Of a DNA stretch of 64,000 bases, positions 54,671 through 64,000 are shown one piece after another. A program made the translations under genes and the position numbers. The notes below the pieces were generated by a model. That model saw nothing but the letters and a program-made list of their open reading frames with translations, did no database searches and had not been told where the DNA came from. The DNA comes from Dromiciops gliroides (lineage: Eukaryota; Chordata; Mammalia; Microbiotheria; Microbiotheriidae), in NCBI RefSeq assembly GCF_019393635.1, contig NC_057866.1, forward strand, positions 3,126,223 through 3,190,222, given 5' to 3'. Positions within the stretch are counted from its first letter, which is position 1. Each line of letters opens with the position of its first letter.

Positions 54671-55430
54671 AGGAAGATAACTGCCGCCTGAGCAGGGAAA
54701 GACGTGGCCAGGAGACCCTCCCAAGAGACTGGGGGAGGGGGGTCCATGGTCTCCTCCCCAACCTTGTTCTGAGAAGTTTTTCCCTAAAGCCTGGATGGGG
54801 AGAACACAAGAGAAATGGTTGGCAGCTTTCTGCAGCATCACTTCTGCCCCAACCCCGGCCACCCGCCCCCTGGAGAGTCAGGTAGCACCCTGTGCCCCTC
54901 TCAGGTTTCCTAACAGAGCGGGGTTGGGCTGGCCTTCACCATCGTTTCCTGTGAAGTCATCCATTCTGTTGGCCCAGCCTTCAGCACACCAACTCCACCC
55001 AAACCAAGCCATGCCAAGCACCCAGCTCCTGTGCATCTCTATTCCAGGCACCAAACTTCCTCCTGTGTGTCTGTCCTTTCAGCCTGCACAGGCCTGACTG
55101 GGCTCTCCTTTGAGCTGTTACATAAAAGGAGAAGCCTCAGGCCCCAGGTCTTGGCCCTGGTGCCCATAGGGCCCCAGGGGATGAATTGTCTGGGGTGGGA
55201 CCTTTGCTTCTCTGGTCTCCAGCTCTTAGTAAAAGTATTTAGTGACTTGCAGCTTTGGGCTTACAAGGTGAGGACCCTAATGGCATTAAGCTGTTCTCTA
55301 CCTTCAGGGCATAACGCTGCACAAGGCATGCACACAATAGGTACTTAATTATGGAGTGGTGATTTCACTACACCCACAGGCTCAGAAAGAAATTTAATGT
55401 ATCCTTCGGGGAAAAAAATAAACATAGAGA
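54671..55430. other. No gene recognised
   Basis: Unique-looking sequence between an ancient L2-like segment and a SINE. Confidence 0.45.
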
Positions 55431-55602
55431 GGACAGCTAGGTGGTGCAGTGGATAGAGCACCAGCCCTGGATTCAGGAAAACTTGAGTTCAAATTCGGCC
55501 TCTAACACTTGACACTTACTAGCTGTGTGACACTGGGCAAATCACTTAACCCTCATTGCCCCCGCAAAAAAAGAAAAAAGAAAGAAAGAAAGAGAAAAAA
55601 AA
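55431..55602 (+). mobile_element. WSINE1/Mar-type SINE with A/G-rich tail
   Basis: GGACAGCTAGGTGGTGCAGTG head, intact core CACTTACTAGCTGTGTGACA and a tail of A, AAAG and GAAA units. Flanking AACATAGAGA and AACAGAGATG may be a decayed target duplication. Confidence 0.9.
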
Positions 55603-55825
55603 AACAGAGATGTATCTACCTGGTGGGAGGGGGAGCAAATTCAACAGAGCCTGGGATTTTACATCAGAGATCCTCGGTGTGAATTCTACCTCCTCAGCAG
55701 TGGACCAATGCTAAAGTCCCAAAGGTGTGACCTGGGGCCTTCTCCTCTCTAGACTCCCACCTCTTCCCCTGGGAGAGGAAGTAGATGGATGATATGGCTT
55801 CTGAATAAGAGTCTGTCTTTGATTT

Positions 55826-56050
55826 TTTGTTTTGTTTTGTTTGTTTGTTTTTAATTTTTCCAATTACATGTGAAGATTGTTTTCAGCATTACTTTTTGTA
55901 AGATTTTGAGGTCCAAAATTTTCTCCCTCCCTTCTGCTCACTTCACTCAGCGTCAGTCTACTTTGGTCTTTCCAGGTCTTTTGGAAATCCGCCTGCCTAT
56001 CTTTTTTTTCAAACTACCAAACAATAGTATTCATTTCATGTGTCAGTAAG
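55826..56050 (-). mobile_element. Short L1 3'-end fragment, minus strand
   Basis: CCAATTACATGTGAAGATTG, GAGGTCCAAAATTTTCTCCC and TCTGCTCACTTCACTCAGCG match the L1 3' end in reverse. An internal deletion brings these landmarks close together. A second L1 fragment of the same orientation follows directly. Confidence 0.7.
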
Positions 56051-56059
56051 GTTATGTAA

Positions 56060-57520
56060 AAGATTCTTTTTTTAAAATCATAAAAGTATTTTATTATTTT
56101 CCAGTTAGATGTAAAGATAGTTTTAAACATTTGTTTTCATAAGATTTTTAGTTCCAAATGTTTCTCCCTCCTTCCTGTCCTTCCCCCCTCCCCAAGACAG
56201 AAAGCAATCTGATATAGGTTATATATGTACAATCACATCAAACATATTTCTGCATTAGTCACGTTGTGAAAGAAGAATCAGGATAAAAGGGGGAAACCTC
56301 AAAAAACAAAAGTAGAAACAACATGGTTCAATCTGCATTCAGAATCCACAGTTCTTTTTTCTTCATGTGGAGAACATTTTCCATCATGAGTTCTTTGGAA
56401 TTGTCTTGGAGGAGCTGAGAGGAGCCAAGTCTATCACAGTTGATCATCACAAAATGTTGCTGTTATTGTGTACAATGTTCTCCTGGTGCTGCTCACTTCA
56501 CTCAGCATCAGTCCCCTTAAGTCTTTCCAGGTTTTTCTGAAATGTGCTTGCTCATCATTTCTTACAGCACAATAGTATTCCATCCACTACATTCATATAC
56601 CATAACTTGTTTAGTCATTCCCCAATTGATGGGCATCCCTCAATTTCCAATTCTTTGCCACCACAAAGAGAGCTGCTATAAATATTGTTGTACATGTGGG
56701 TCCATTTCCCTTCATTACAATCTCTTTGAGATATAGACCTAGTAGTGATATTGCTGGGTCAAAGGGTATACACAGTTTTATAGCCCTTTGGGCATAGTTC
56801 CAAATTACTCTCCAGAATGGTTGGATCACTTCACAACTCTATGAGCAATGTATTAGTGTTCCAATTCCCCCCCATCTTCTCCAACATTTCTCACTTTCCT
56901 TTTTTGTTATATTAGCCAATCTGATAGGGGTGAGGTGGTACCTGTAATGATTGGAATGATGCCACCTGCTGGAGAGTTGCTGTAGAAAAGCTCCGCCATG
57001 AGGAGAAGGCGTCTGAGGGCAAGCCGTGCCATCAGGTCCTTAGTGTCAGGAAGTGACATTTGTTCGTGGGTGCTGTCTATCAAAGCTGCCAGCCAATTAG
57101 CTTGGAGCTGTGTGTGCTCAAGTGGAGGGGATGTTCCCAGTTTCACAGGAGGCTTGTGGGATGAAGGAGGGGTGGTTCTCTCTCTTTCCTCTGGACTCTC
57201 GTGGAGAGTGGAGCTAGAATGCGCTCTCCCTTTGATAGATAGGTGAATCTAGGCCTCTTTCGCTCTTCACCAAATTCTTATTCTCCTTAATAAATGCTAA
57301 AAAGTCTAAACTCTTGCTAAAACTTCTAATTTATTGGCAACCACTCATTAGATATTTTAGACAGACTGGCTAGAATTTTAGCCCCTTACATACCTCAGAG
57401 TTGTTTTAATTTGCATTTCTCTAATCAGTAGTGATTGAGAACATTTTTTAATATGACGATAGATAGTTTTCATTTCTTCATATGAAAAAAGAACAGTTTT
57501 CTGTTTTCAGATGTCTGTCA
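56060..57520 (-). mobile_element. 5'-truncated L1, minus strand, interrupted by a solo LTR
   Basis: Left part 56,060-56,942 and right part 57,391-57,520 join into one L1 sequence: GGTGAGGTGGTACC continues as TCAGAGTTGTTTTAATTTGC. The same join is uninterrupted in the L1 at 38,990-39,020. The L1 was therefore in place before the LTR arrived. Confidence 0.9.
56943..57390 (+). mobile_element. Solo LTR of an endogenous retrovirus
   Basis: A 448-base insertion that starts TGTAATGATTGG and ends CCCCTTACA, so the ends are TG...CA with a TGTAA/TTACA inverted repeat. The 4-base duplication TACC flanks it at 56939-56942 and 57391-57394. An AATAAA signal at about 57,289 gives the plus orientation. No retroviral internal genes are present, so recombination between two LTRs probably removed them. 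A 4-base duplication is typical of gammaretrovirus-like (class I) elements; the family name is not known to me. Confidence 0.92.
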
Positions 57521-57589
57521 ACTGGATAAGAGTCCTTCTGTGCAGACTCCATGGTGTACAACTATATTTATCCGCACTCTTTTTATGTT

Positions 57590-57795
57590 GACCACAAATT
57601 AGACACTCCGGGGATGACCCGACCTCCTAGGTGGTCTTGGAACAAGACCCTCCATATCCTGGTCCCGGGCATCTTTTCTGGCTCTCCCCCACTCCCGGAA
57701 GGCTCTCCCTCCTCTGCTCTGAGCACTGACCCCCTGGTGCCCTTTACTGGAAACTTTCCCTGACTCTGCTTCATCCCATTGCCTTCTCTCTTGGT

Positions 57796-57871
<76 letters not shown>

Positions 57872-57990
57872 GTCTGCTTCTTGTTTCCCTCACTAAATTG
57901 GGAGCTCCTGGAGGTCAGGGACTGTCTTTTTGCCTTTCTTTTGATCCTCAGCACTTAGCACTGTGCCTGGCACATAACAGAAACTTAAGA
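57590..57990 (+). mobile_element. L2 3' end with an internal (TC)n expansion
   Basis: CATATCCTGGTCCCGGG and CCCTGACTCTGCTTCATCCC precede the TC array; GGAGCTCCTGGAGGTCAGGG and CACTTAGCACTGTGCCTGGC follow it. The array at 57,797-57,868 therefore grew inside an L2. Confidence 0.75.
57797..57868 (+). repeat. (TC)n microsatellite, about 72 bases
   Basis: Uninterrupted TC dinucleotides inside an L2. Confidence 0.97.
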
Positions 57991-57994
57991 CATG

Positions 57995-59292
57995 CTTTGG
58001 TTGGTGATTGTCCTTTGTGCTTGAAGATGTCACCAAAATGTCATCACTGGGTCGGGCCAAGGCACAGCGTGTCCACCTGTGGCTGACCAGACCAGTGCGA
58101 GCTCGGAGGGCTCTACCACAGACTGGGCACAAAGAGTTTGTGAAAATATTTGGAGTAAATTTGCTAAATCAATTTGCGCATCTCAAGTTTCTTTTGAGCT
58201 GCTGCAATTCTGCTTGGCTCACAAAATACAGTTCCTTCTTTGATGTGAGCACGCCGAGCTGGGTGGTCCTGGGCCGGGTGTCTTCCACATCTCCCAATGA
58301 ATTTCAGAATTCTTCCGAGAGACCTTGAGTGTCTTTGTGTCACTTCCTCTGAAGTTCGTGTAAGCAAGCGTCTTCCTTGCATTAGTTCTCTGTCAAATAG
58401 TCTTCTAGGCAAGGCATGGTTAGCATTAAAGCAACATGGCCGGCCTAATGGAGTTGGGCTCTCTGCAGTAGCACATGAACGCTTGGCAGTTTGGCTCAAG
58501 AAAGGACCTCAGTGTCTGGTCCCTTATCCTGCCAGGGGATCTTCAGAATCTTCCTAAAACAATTCAAATGGAAGCGATTCAGTTTCCTGGCATGGCGCTG
58601 GTGGAGACTGTCCAGGTTTCACTTGCATACAAAAATGAGGTCAGCACAATGGCTCTGTAGACCTTCAGTTTGGTAGGCAGCCTAATACCTCTTTTCTCCC
58701 ACACTTTCCTTAGGAGCTTCCCAAACCCTGAGCTAGTTCTGGCAATGTGTGCATCAAACTCCGCATCTATGTGTACATTCCTGGAAAGTAGACTGCCACA
58801 GTAAGTGAACTTATCCGCAGAATTCAAAATTTCTCCATTTGCTGTAACCAATGGTTCCATATATGGATGGTGCGGTGCTGGCTGGGGGAGCACCTGTTGT
58901 GGGGGGGGGGAAGGCGGTGTTAATGGTTAGGCCAAAATTAGCACAAGCAGCAGAAAATAGATCCTTACTTTGTTGCATTTCAGGTTCAGAGGCTGCATTA
59001 AGTGCACAATCATCTGCAAACAAAAATTCATGCACCAATTTTCCCTCTACTTTAGTCTTGGTTTGTAGCCTCAAATAATTTACCATCAGTGACATGCCTG
59101 ACCTTGATGCCATTTTCGTCTTTCTTGAAGGCATCCAACAACATTGCTGAAAATATTATGCTAAAAAGCACGGGAGCAAGCACATAGCCCTGCTTCACTC
59201 CAGTGGTGACTGGGAAAGAGGAAGAGCATCGTCCATTATCCAGAACACGTGCAAGCATGTTGTCATGGAAGTGGTGTATAATACTGAGGAAC
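57995..59292 (-). mobile_element. RTE-like non-LTR retrotransposon, 3' half, broken
   Basis: Minus-strand frames give reverse transcriptase text in order: FLSIIHHFHDNMLARVLD, TTGVKQGYVLAPVLFSIIFS, EFLFADDCALNAASEPEMQQ, ACANFGLTINTAF, FTYCGSLLSRNVHIDAEFDA and LKVYRAIVLTSFLYASETW. It then ends with CPVCGRALRARTGLVSHRW, a C2H2-type zinc finger. The family has an RT followed by a C-terminal zinc finger and is widespread in animals. I place it as RTE-like with caution; it is clearly not the BovB protein. Frameshifts and stops make it inactive. Confidence 0.8.
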
Positions 59293-59660
59293 TGCCCAAC
59301 TCTGGAGGAATGGCTAAACAAATCATAGTATACAAACAATGCAGTGGAATATTACCATGCATAGGAGATGAAGAAATGTGTGGTTTCAGAGAAGAATTCT
59401 GCGAACTGGCACAGAATAAGTGAGTAGAACCAGGGTGACTATTGACATGATGACATCCTAGAGAAAACAACTAGGAAAGATTTGGGAACTCTGATGGACG
59501 AAATACCTGAGTCCAGAGAACTGAAGATGGGATGTGTCCCTCCTCCATAGTCACAAATGCAGGAGTCTCTGGTTTGTTGGGCCAGATTTGTCAGTGTGCA
59601 TTCAGGAATTCTTTTTTTACTTGATGCAGAAATTGTGAGAATGACAGATTAATTTAAAAA
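59293..59660 (+). mobile_element. Degraded L1 3'-end fragment
   Basis: GGAGGAATGGCTAAACAAATC, TGGAATATTACCATGC and GAACTGGCACAGAATAAGTG match the L1 3' end seen at 34,695-34,820. It joins the RTE-like fragment directly at about 59,292, in the opposite orientation. Confidence 0.65.
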
Positions 59661-59681
59661 GTGTTACTTGAAAAAAAAATA

Positions 59682-59825
59682 GGGGCAGCTAGGTGGCGCA
59701 GTGGATAGAGTACTGGCCCTGTAGTCAGGACCACCTGAGTTCAAATCTGGCCTCAGACATGTAACACTTACTGGCTGTGTGACCTTGGGCAAGTCACTTA
59801 ACCCCAATTGCCTCATCCAAAAAAA
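59682..59825 (+). mobile_element. WSINE1/Mar-type SINE
   Basis: GGGGCAGCTAGGTGGCGCAG head and intact core; the tail is A-rich with AATAAT units. It follows the L1 fragment at 59,293-59,660. Confidence 0.92.
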
Positions 59826-59931
59826 ATAATAATAGAAAAAATAAAAATAATAAACTATTTAAAAAATAAAAACAAAATCATTCCTATCAATTCAGTGGGC
59901 TAGATTGTATAAGTATTCTTAATTGCCTTTT

Positions 59932-60062
59932 GGGGCAGCTAGGTGGCTCGGTGGATAGAGCACTGAGCCTGGAATCAGGAAGACCTGAATTTGAATCAGG
60001 TCTTAGATACATACTAACTGTGTGACTCTTGGCAAGTCATGTAACCTTTGTTTGCATTAATC
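59932..60062 (+). mobile_element. Older, diverged SINE of the same family
   Basis: Head GGGGCAGCTAGGTGGCTCGG is clear, but the core is shortened (ACATACTAACTGTGTGACTC) and the end differs (GTAACCTTTGTTTGCATTAATCC). It is more diverged than other copies and lacks a clean tail. Confidence 0.75.
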
Positions 60063-60084
60063 CCAAAGAAGCAGCAGCAACAGT

Positions 60085-60190
60085 AACAGCAGCAACAACT
60101 CAATTGTACAGATTAGGAAAATGAGACCCAAAAACGTTGAGGGATTTGCCCATGGTCACACAGTTACTAAGCAGGGAAGCTAGTTTTCAA
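60085..60190 (-). mobile_element. MIR-type fragment
   Basis: GATTAGGAAAATGAGACCC and TTGCCCATGGTCACACAGTTAC in reverse MIR orientation. Confidence 0.55.
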
Positions 60191-60194
60191 TTCT

Positions 60195-60300
60195 TCAGTT
60201 GTTTATTAAATGCCTACTGTGTGCCAAGCACTGGTCCATGCTGGGGATACAGAAACAAAAAGGCAGCAGTCCCTGCCCGTGAAGAGTTAGTAAGAAGGGT
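60195..60300 (+). repeat. Ancient repeat, same family
   Basis: TTTATTAAATGCCTACTGTG, TGCCAAGCACTGGTCCATGC and GGGGATACAGAAACAAAAAGG. Confidence 0.6.
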
Positions 60301-61244
60301 AGATATAATGCCAGTAAGTGGCTACAAAGTGGCTCATGATACCCAGCATCAAGAGAGCCCTGAAGAGTGCCCATCACCTGGATCTGTGGTCTTAGGCAAC
60401 TCCCAGCAACCCTGTGAGGAAGCTGCTAGTCATTATTGACCCTTGGAGACTGACTCCGAGCTGACATCTTAAGGCCACACTCAAAATGTGGATTTGAGTG
60501 AGGCAGGATTTGCTCAGGTCTTTCTGACTCTGGCTCTCAAATATTACCTAAACTGTGCTTCTGCCCAAAACCTACACCAAGTCATTTCAAGAGGGAGGGA
60601 TGCCAGCGCCTGAGGCCAGGAGGAGGCCAGAGAGTTAGGGAAACAGCCCCTCAGCTGGGCTCCGGCCGGTCTCTGCCGCCTCTGAGGTCAGGGCCCCTTC
60701 CCACTCCCACATTCTCCCCACCCCCACATTCTCCCCACCTTCACATTCTCCCCACCCCCACTGCAGACCACAAAACTTGGGGAGCCCTTTGCAAATCAGG
60801 GGTGCCAAAGAGACTTCCCTCCCTAATACCCTGAGAGCACTGATGCTTCTCGCCTGAAAAAAGAAACCTTCAATGCTTGTTTCTCCCTGTGTGTTCAGTT
60901 CGATCCAAGCCCAGGGGACTGGCTTTCTGAACAGATTCACTGGCTTTCACAGCATTCTGTTTGCCATTCCCCCCCCCCACCCCACCCTTGGCACTGACCA
61001 TTTAGCTTCCTTTAGGGGGAGGTTCATAAATCTCTCTCCCCGGCTGGTACCAGCTCCCACAGCAGGCCCCAGCACACCCGGAGGCAAGGCAGAGGCAGTG
61101 GGAAGAGCAGGATCAAACCCAGGAAGTCTCAGTTTCCCCTTCGGCCAAGTGACCTGTTTTGATAATAGGATTCCAATCCAGGCTTCCAAACCTGGCTGCT
61201 TCTGCTGCCCCCTTGTGGTGAGGTGTGGAAGATGGTCATCACAG
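60301..61244. other. No gene recognised
   Basis: Unique-looking sequence with the 18-base minisatellite at 60,695. Confidence 0.45.
60695..60762 (+). repeat. Short minisatellite, about three 18-base units
   Basis: CACATTCTCCCCACC is repeated three times with short spacers. Confidence 0.85.
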
Positions 61245-61440
61245 GGAAACTAGGCTTCATGCCACCTCTGATTCTTACTGGCTGCCCGACCCTGGCCAAA
61301 TCGATAAACCTTTTTGAGCCTTTGTTTGCTCTCCTATGAAATGGGACCAAGAGCAGCTGTGGATCCCCCCACTGCCAGGGCCCCGGCCAAGGGGTTATTG
61401 TGAGACAACCGGCACTTTGTAAACATTTGCTCTCTAGAGA
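61245..61440 (+). mobile_element. MIR SINE fragment
   Basis: TTCTTACTGGCTGCCCGACC, TTTGCTCTCCTATGAAATGG, GGGTTATTGTGAGACAAC and CACTTTGTAAACATTTGC follow MIR order, diverged. Confidence 0.65.
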
Positions 61441-63059
61441 AACGCCAGTCACTGCTCGAATTACTGGCTGTCTTCCTGCCTCTATGGGGACCTCTGCAAT
61501 GCTAGTGAATCCTCTCCCCTCCAGGATACCAGGAACACTAGGGATGGGGAGGGAGGCCAGCCAAGCTCCCCCCCTCCCTCAGGGATACCATCACTGGGGT
61601 GGCTGGACCCCAGACACTTCTCTGCGTGGGCCTCAGGCTGACAAGAGCAGGCCTGGCCACATTCTGCCTGCCCTCCTACGAACCCAGAAATGGCCTTTGT
61701 CTTCTGGGTGAACGTGGGCTGAGCAGCATCCTAAGCATCCCCTTCCCCCGCCCTCCCACCAGCCCAGCCCCAACACAAAGGCTTTCCACTGTCTAGCATG
61801 TGCAGTTCTCTTACAAATGATGCTGATGAGCGCCTCAGGTCCCCCTAAATGCAGAGGATTCTGGGGGGCCACTGTGGAGCCAGGCACACTTGATGAGGCT
61901 CTGGGAAGCCAAAGAAAGGCTAGCCCCTCTTTAGACACCTTGAAAACTGGGCTTTAAAGATGAGAGACTGCCTGGGCTGGTGCAGAGAGAGTGGGAGGAG
62001 CAGGAGCCAGGGTCACAGCAATGGTGCGACTTCAAGCAAGACCTTTAACGTCTCAGAACCTCCCAACAAGCCTCTAGACGATGGTTGGCAGAGGAGGGAG
62101 CTACCTGCCTCAGTAGAGTGAGTTTGCTCCTCTGGGAGTCCCCTCTGCCAATGAGATCCCAGGTCCGGTCCCCTTCCCTAGCTTAAAGGTGGATGTTCTG
62201 TCCCTCTGTTCACATGGAGCAGATGTAACTCACACACGTTCATGTGGCCCATGTGGATAGGGACACATCATGGAGCTCTCAGCCCGCAAGGGTGGCCCCA
62301 TCAGCCACTTTCCCACTCTTATAGAACTTCCCGGGGTCTGCTTTTGTCCTCCTGCTGCCCAGTGAAAGACGAAGCAGAGACGATCTCTGAGCGGGAGCCC
62401 CATCTCAAAAAGGAAGCTGCTTTTCTGAGGGTGAGCTCTTTCATTTTACTGCCTGGCCTCCTGGCTGCACAAACCACCACTGGAGTCAGTCCAGGGAGGC
62501 AATTCAGCCCCAAAGTGCGAGCTGCACCACCGTCCTCCTTGGAGCAATGGTTGCACCGTCAGACACGGAGGGGCAGTGGGTTTGGACAACGTCATGACAC
62601 CGCCTAGCCCTCTGGCCCTGGCCTTGATTCCGCCTCCCCACCGAGGCTCAGCTCAGACTTAAAGGCAAATAAATGCCTTCAGGAAGAGAATTTGACTGTC
62701 TGAATATTGGCCCATTCCTTAGTCCAATCTAGTCTAGCTAGAAGGAAGCATCCATTTCAGGCCCCACGGTCATCCCTGAAGGCTTGGAAGCGAACAGAGG
62801 AGTGGGGCCTGGAAGAGAAGAAGAGGAAGCTCCTCGGCCTCCCTCCCACAATGCGTCCTGATGCCACCAGACGGCTGCGCCTGCGCCGTCGGCTGGGTGG
62901 GCCGTCTCCCAGGCATCTTAGCCCCAGGGCCTTCCGAGTCTGTAAAAAGAGAGGGTGGATAAGGCAGCCCTAGCTCCATTCCAGCTTCCGCCTGCGCCCC
63001 ACCCGCTGCAGGGTGTCCCGAAGACTCCACAGGAGCCTCCCTCCTCCCGCCCCCCAGCA
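61441..63059. other. No gene recognised
   Basis: Unique-looking sequence. CpG is slightly enriched near 62,850-62,930. No exon of SLC22A18 was recognised. Confidence 0.4.
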
Positions 63060-63770
63060 CTTTCTTCTTCCCAATTCCCTATGTCCGGTGAAGGCATCAC
63101 TGGGCTACCAGCCCAAATGGCATCCTTGACCGCCTACTTTCTCTCCCCACACACATCTAATCTGCTGCCAAGTCCAATAGACCATGGCTCCCCAACATGC
63201 CCCCGTCTCTCCTCCAACACTGCCACCGCCTGGGGCAAGCCCTCCCCAGCTCGCCTCGCACCTAGCCCACGGAGGGGGCTGCTGGAGGCTCCGCCTGCCC
63301 GTCTCTCCCCACTCCAGGCCATCCCCCTCTCAATAACTTCCGGTGGCTTCCTGTCACCTCTAGGAGCCCTTCATCCCCCGCCCCACCTCCTTTCGGCCTC
63401 TTACACCTCCCTCCCCGCCGTGCACTCTGTGATCCGGCGACCGCAGCTTCTTGGCTCCTCCTCACACGACACTCTCCATTTCCAGACGCGGAACCTTTTC
63501 CTGGCCATTCCCCATGCCTGGAATGGGGTCCCTCCTCGCGTTCACCTTTCCTGACTTCCTCACAGTCCCAGCTGAAGCCCCACGTTCCACAGGAAGCCTT
63601 TCCTCATCCCCCTGATCCTAGTGCCTTCCCTCGGACACTGGCTCCATCCACCCTGCACCGACCTTTGTGCACGGCTGCCTACATGCTGGGCTGTGAGCTC
63701 CTCAAAGGCAGCCCCAGACCTTGGTGTATAGTAGGCACTTAACAGATGCTTGTTGACTGCCTGCCTGTGA
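63060..63770 (+). mobile_element. L2 LINE, 3' part
   Basis: CAACACTGCCACCGCC, AATAACTTCCGGTGGC, CCCTGGAATGGGGTCCC-type text near 63,520, AGGAAGCCTTTCCTCATCCC and TATAGTAGGCACTTAACAGATGC give the L2 3' half in order. Confidence 0.75.
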
Positions 63771-64000
63771 GCCTGGGTGCTCGCTGGGCCCTGGACAGAG
63801 AGGGAAAGCCCGCAGAGGCTGTGCCCACCTGAATGAGCCCCTAAGGCCAGTGGCCCTGGAAGAGGGCCACTTTCCGGAGCCCATCGAGGCAAAACTCCAG
63901 GCTAGGTTTATCATGGGTGCCATCCGGCCCACCCTTGCCTGCAATGGGATCCTTCATTTGACTTGGGTCAGCTCCCTAGGGCACAGAGATCATGAGGCCA

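Noticed and set aside
56907..57146. Minus-strand open frame in the solo LTR as a gene
   Set aside because: It is antisense to the LTR orientation and lacks any family feature.
62955..63554. 199-codon plus-strand open frame rich in Pro/Ser/Leu
   Set aside because: It overlaps an L2 LINE in a frame that does not match L2 protein, so it is probably spurious.

Overview
The window is vertebrate nuclear DNA, and the evidence points to a marsupial mammal. It carries many copies of a tRNA-headed SINE with a MIR-like core of the WSINE1/Mar type, together with a near full-length mammalian L1, an RTE/BovB-type 3' end, a solo retroviral LTR and older MIR, L2 and L3/CR1 fragments. This SINE and L1 mix is typical of marsupials, but I cannot name the species from sequence alone.

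Only one protein-coding gene can be supported. It is CDKN1C (p57KIP2), a cyclin-dependent kinase inhibitor on the minus strand at about 43,325-45,895. Four exons can be placed: a non-coding first exon behind a TATA box and three CCAAT boxes; exon 2 with the cyclin/CDK inhibitory domain; exon 3 with the PIP-like/NLS segment and a degenerate QT-box end; and a 3'UTR exon. The predicted protein has 252 residues. It lacks the Pro-Ala (PAPA) repeat of placental p57 and the C-terminal TP phosphosite. The 3'UTR has seed matches for miR-221/222 and miR-25/92. I could not find coding exons of the usual neighbours, KCNQ1 to the left and SLC22A18 to the right.

Layout: 1-11 kb is mostly unannotated sequence with ancient L3/CR1, MIR and L2 fragments. 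At 11-16.7 kb there is a truncated L1, one SINE and MIR fragments. At 16.7-18.4 kb there is a CpG-rich, repeat-free block that looks like a regulatory island. From 18.4 to 27.3 kb there are SINEs, two large (CTCTGT)n arrays and unassigned DNA. From 27.9 to 35.3 kb there is a full-length but dead L1 with target-site duplications, hit by seven later SINEs. From 35.3 to 41.6 kb there are more SINE, L1, MIR and L2 pieces. From 41.6 to 51.2 kb lies CDKN1C with its CpG island, with no young SINE or L1. From 51.2 to 64 kb there is a nested retroelement region: MIR, L1, SINE and L2; an L1 split by a solo LTR; an RTE-like LINE with a C-terminal zinc finger; and a terminal L2.

I see no operon-like system, CRISPR array, viral genome or other unknown multi-gene system. 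The most useful observations concern the altered CDKN1C protein, its conserved regulatory sites, the distal CpG-rich block and the transposon nesting.
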